Below are positions 5,052 to 6,517 of a stretch of 6,517 nucleotides of DNA, piece by piece. The notes below the pieces were generated by a model. The model was not told the origin of the DNA. It saw only the letters and a program-made list of their open reading frames with translations, and made no database searches. The stretch comes from Thermoplasmata archaeon. Lineage in GTDB: Archaea > Thermoplasmatota > Thermoplasmata > B31-G17. The DNA lies in the NCBI GenBank assembly GCA_003649915.1, contig QMTG01000063.1, positions 1 to 6,517 of the forward strand. The letters run 5' to 3'. The position numbers and the translations under genes were made by a program. The stretch's first letter is position 1. The number at the start of each line of letters is the position of its first letter.

Positions 5052-6065
5052 ATTTTTCCAATCTATATCTGCATATCTTCCGTCCACCATGACCTCATAA
5101 ACATCCCCATTTCCCATCCTAACGCGCACCGTGGGCTTATCAATCAAGAAGTCCATGTGGTTTTTTGACCAGTTTCTTCCCCCTGGAAAGTCCAGATTAT
5201 TTCCAAAGGCTATATGGCACGTGCCATACACTTTCTCGGTCTCAAGAAACTCGTCAACGACCCTTGCCTTAGGATTTATACCAAAGGCAAACTCCCCCGC
5301 ATACGATGCCATCTCATCGATATTTAACGCCTTCCTTATGCGCTCAATCTTCTCCTTCTCATCCCCATCAATTTCAACAACCTTGCCATTCTTTACCACG
5401 AGTCTTACTCTTTTCACGCGTCCTATGCCCCCAACTGCCGTTGTGCACACAAGCACTCCATTCATTGATGTCTCAACAGGTGCTACTATGACTTCACCAA
5501 CGGGCAAGTTCAGCCATTTCAGCGTCTTCCAGTTAATCTTTGTGTCTGTGAAAAAATCCCTCTTCTTCACACTGAACCTTATGTTTGTGCCCGAGGGCGA
5601 AACAACCTCAACCTCCACCGCACCATTAAGGCGGGAAATCAAATGCTGGGCAAAAAACTGCATTCTCTTATACTCCTCATCGCTTAGAGACATTGCCCCC
5701 ATGGTAAACATATCCTCCGTTATTCCAGGACAATGGGCAAGGCGTACTCTTCTTCTAGTCTCCATCTTTGTCAGCATTATCCTGAACGGTGTTTCTTCAG
5801 CAATGCCCCTGAGTACATTGATATAAAGGTCTACAGAACTGCTGTTTATAATCTCCTTAACATTACTAGGTACACTACTCCTTATTTCACCATCAGAAAG
5901 CATGACAAGGCGTACCCAGCACCCTATATCGATTCCAGCACATGCAAAATACCACCCGATTTTTTCACGACTTTTATCACAGAATATAACTATTTTTTCA
6001 CCATCAATGACTTCAAGCACATTCACCAGCGCATTTTTTGCGTAATTTATGCAATCTTCCTGCAT
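5046..6065 (-). CDS. M29-family aminopeptidase-like protein (AmpS/AmpT type)
   Basis: A 339-residue soluble protein resembling the M29 metallo-aminopeptidases (COG2309). The C-terminal half holds the family marks in order: NLPVGEVIVAPVE (Glu191), GEFAFGINP (Glu258), GTCHIAFGNN (His284), then GGRNWSKNHMDFLID (His303, Asp305). These five match the two-metal ligands known from Thermus AmpT. A tyrosine that in AmpT follows the first His by seven residues is not seen here, so activity may differ; some M29-like proteins, such as the pyridine-ring dioxygenase NicX, are not peptidases. The N-terminal half (about 1-150) is less conserved and has no signal peptide. The ATG at 6065 follows AAGGTGA by six bases. 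It lies 83 bases after the UbiA-family gene on the same strand and overlaps the adk ribosome-binding site, so it is probably transcribed with adk. The substrate is unknown. Confidence 0.8.
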   Translation of the reverse strand: MQEDCINYAKNALVNVLEVIDGEKIVIFCDKSREKIGWYFACAGIDIGCWVRLVMLSDGEIRSSVPSNVKEIINSSSVDLYINVLRGIAEETPFRIMLTKMETRRRVRLAHCPGITEDMFTMGAMSLSDEEYKRMQFFAQHLISRLNGAVEVEVVSPSGTNIRFSVKKRDFFTDTKINWKTLKWLNLPVGEVIVAPVETSMNGVLVCTTAVGGIGRVKRVRLVVKNGKVVEIDGDEKEKIERIRKALNIDEMASYAGEFAFGINPKARVVDEFLETEKVYGTCHIAFGNNLDFPGGRNWSKNHMDFLIDKPTVRVRMGNGDVYEVMVDGRYADIDWKNG

Positions 6066-6071
6066 GCATAA

Positions 6072-6078
6072 TCACCTT
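6072..6078 (-). promoter_or_regulatory. Ribosome-binding site of the M29-like gene
   Basis: The minus strand reads AAGGTGA six bases before the ATG at 6065, which decides the start over the ATG at 6069 in another frame. A weak TATA-like TTAATA lies at 6101-6106 in the 83-base gap, so a separate promoter is possible but not convincing; read-through from the UbiA gene is the alternative. Confidence 0.6.
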
Positions 6079-6148
6079 GCCCACGGCATTACTGCAGTGG
6101 TATTAACAAGTTTCGCCCATGGTGTGATAATTTTTGCATTGCACTGTG

Positions 6149-6517
6149 CTACGAGGGTATTATGTGTATGTCCCAGAGTCCTTCAAACACCAGCAGGAGT
6201 TCAAAGAGTATTATGAAAATCCTTGTCATGGTTCTCGTGTATAATTCAAATGCCCTGTTAAGCCTTTCTTTATCTTTAATCCTCCGATATGCCCTATAAT
6301 TTAGGTACCAGAGGGTGTAAAGGGCTACCACGAACATGAGAGCATCCATCAGGTATATATCACTCATATACTTTGGGTATTTTATCCACGGAATAAAAAG
6401 AAGCAAATAACCTAGGTAATAAAAGGGTACTTGCTTCATTGCCCTATCAGGCCCAATACGCACGGGCACCGTCCTCCAGCCGGCTCTCAAATCACCCTCA
6501 TAGTCCTGTGTACACAC
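6149..6517 (-). CDS. UbiA-family prenyltransferase, C-terminal fragment
   Basis: Only the last 122 codons are inside the window; the first codon in view is a GTG at the edge but the frame must continue beyond it, since the family is about 280-300 residues with eight or nine membrane helices. The fragment opens with QDYEGDLRAGWRTVPVRIG, the second Asp-rich motif of UbiA enzymes (Asp5 and Asp9 of the fragment), which binds the prenyl diphosphate through magnesium. Three hydrophobic segments follow at about 31-45, 55-72 and 97-114, with a basic cytosolic loop (RAYRRIKDKERLNR) between the last two. In archaea this family includes digeranylgeranylglyceryl phosphate synthase of membrane lipid synthesis, as well as quinone and heme enzymes; the fragment alone cannot tell which. 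The presence of a mevalonate kinase in the same window is consistent with a lipid role but does not prove it. Confidence 0.8.
   Translation of the reverse strand: MCTQDYEGDLRAGWRTVPVRIGPDRAMKQVPFYYLGYLLLFIPWIKYPKYMSDIYLMDALMFVVALYTLWYLNYRAYRRIKDKERLNRAFELYTRTMTRIFIILFELLLVFEGLWDIHIIPS

Noticed and set aside
5131..5826. 231-codon open frame on the plus strand
   Set aside because: It is the longest shadow frame, antisense to the M29-like gene with its intact metal ligands. Its Ser/Thr/Pro-rich text is typical of antisense translation.
6089..6139. 16-codon minus-strand frame (MQKLSHHG...) between the UbiA and M29-like genes
   Set aside because: It has no ribosome-binding site, stops 23 bases before the next ATG, and has nothing protein-like about it.
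1..6517. Search for CRISPR arrays, insertion sequences, tRNA/rRNA genes, toxin-antitoxin or defence genes
   Set aside because: I saw no regularly spaced repeats with spacers, terminal inverted repeats, transposase motifs, tRNA cloverleaf boxes or defence-type domains; gaps are short and the genes are housekeeping types.

Overview
The window reads as an ordinary, densely coded stretch of an archaeal chromosome. Evidence for Archaea: a mevalonate kinase for isoprenoid lipids, the end of a UbiA-type prenyltransferase, short cysteine-rich zinc-ribbon proteins, A/T-rich TATA-like boxes about 30 bases before start codons that lack a ribosome-binding site (leaderless promoters), and GGTGA-type Shine-Dalgarno sites elsewhere. 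Arginine is mostly AGA/AGG and isoleucine often ATA, as in many thermophilic euryarchaea. A member of the Thermoplasmatota (for example a relative of Aciduliprofundum) is my best guess, but this is inference from gene types and style, not from a marker gene.

Layout, left to right. Bases 1-728 (minus) hold most of a mevalonate kinase whose C-terminus lies beyond the left edge; it has its own TATA box and a strong ribosome-binding site. Bases 872-2090 (minus) hold a two-gene unit: a winged-helix regulator with a helical, TPR-like tail, followed with overlap by a corrinoid adenosyltransferase. An A/T-rich gap at 2091-2210 carries three spaced ATTTAAA-type elements. At 2211-3297 a zinc-ribbon protein (minus) and a DUF429 RNase H-fold protein (plus) diverge from one 62-base gap that appears to use a single TATA element in both directions. 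At 3306-3440 (minus) lies a 44-residue protein with eight potential zinc ligands, divergent from a plus-strand pair at 3493-4302: a small conserved archaeal protein and a dCMP deaminase. The right third is minus strand: a UbiA-family C-terminal fragment (6149-6517), an M29-type aminopeptidase-like protein (5046-6065) and adenylate kinase (4367-5041), the last two translationally coupled.

Functionally this is housekeeping: isoprenoid/membrane lipid synthesis (mevalonate kinase, UbiA), nucleotide metabolism (dCMP deaminase, adenylate kinase), cobalamin activation, and several small nucleic-acid or metal-binding proteins of unknown role. I see no mobile element, CRISPR array, defence island, tRNA or rRNA. 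The most notable points are the mevalonate kinase, which resembles the kinetoplastid/bacterial branch rather than the usual archaeal one and has an unusual Asn in its first motif; the tiny eight-ligand zinc protein; and the compact divergent promoters. I do not find a convincing new multi-gene system.
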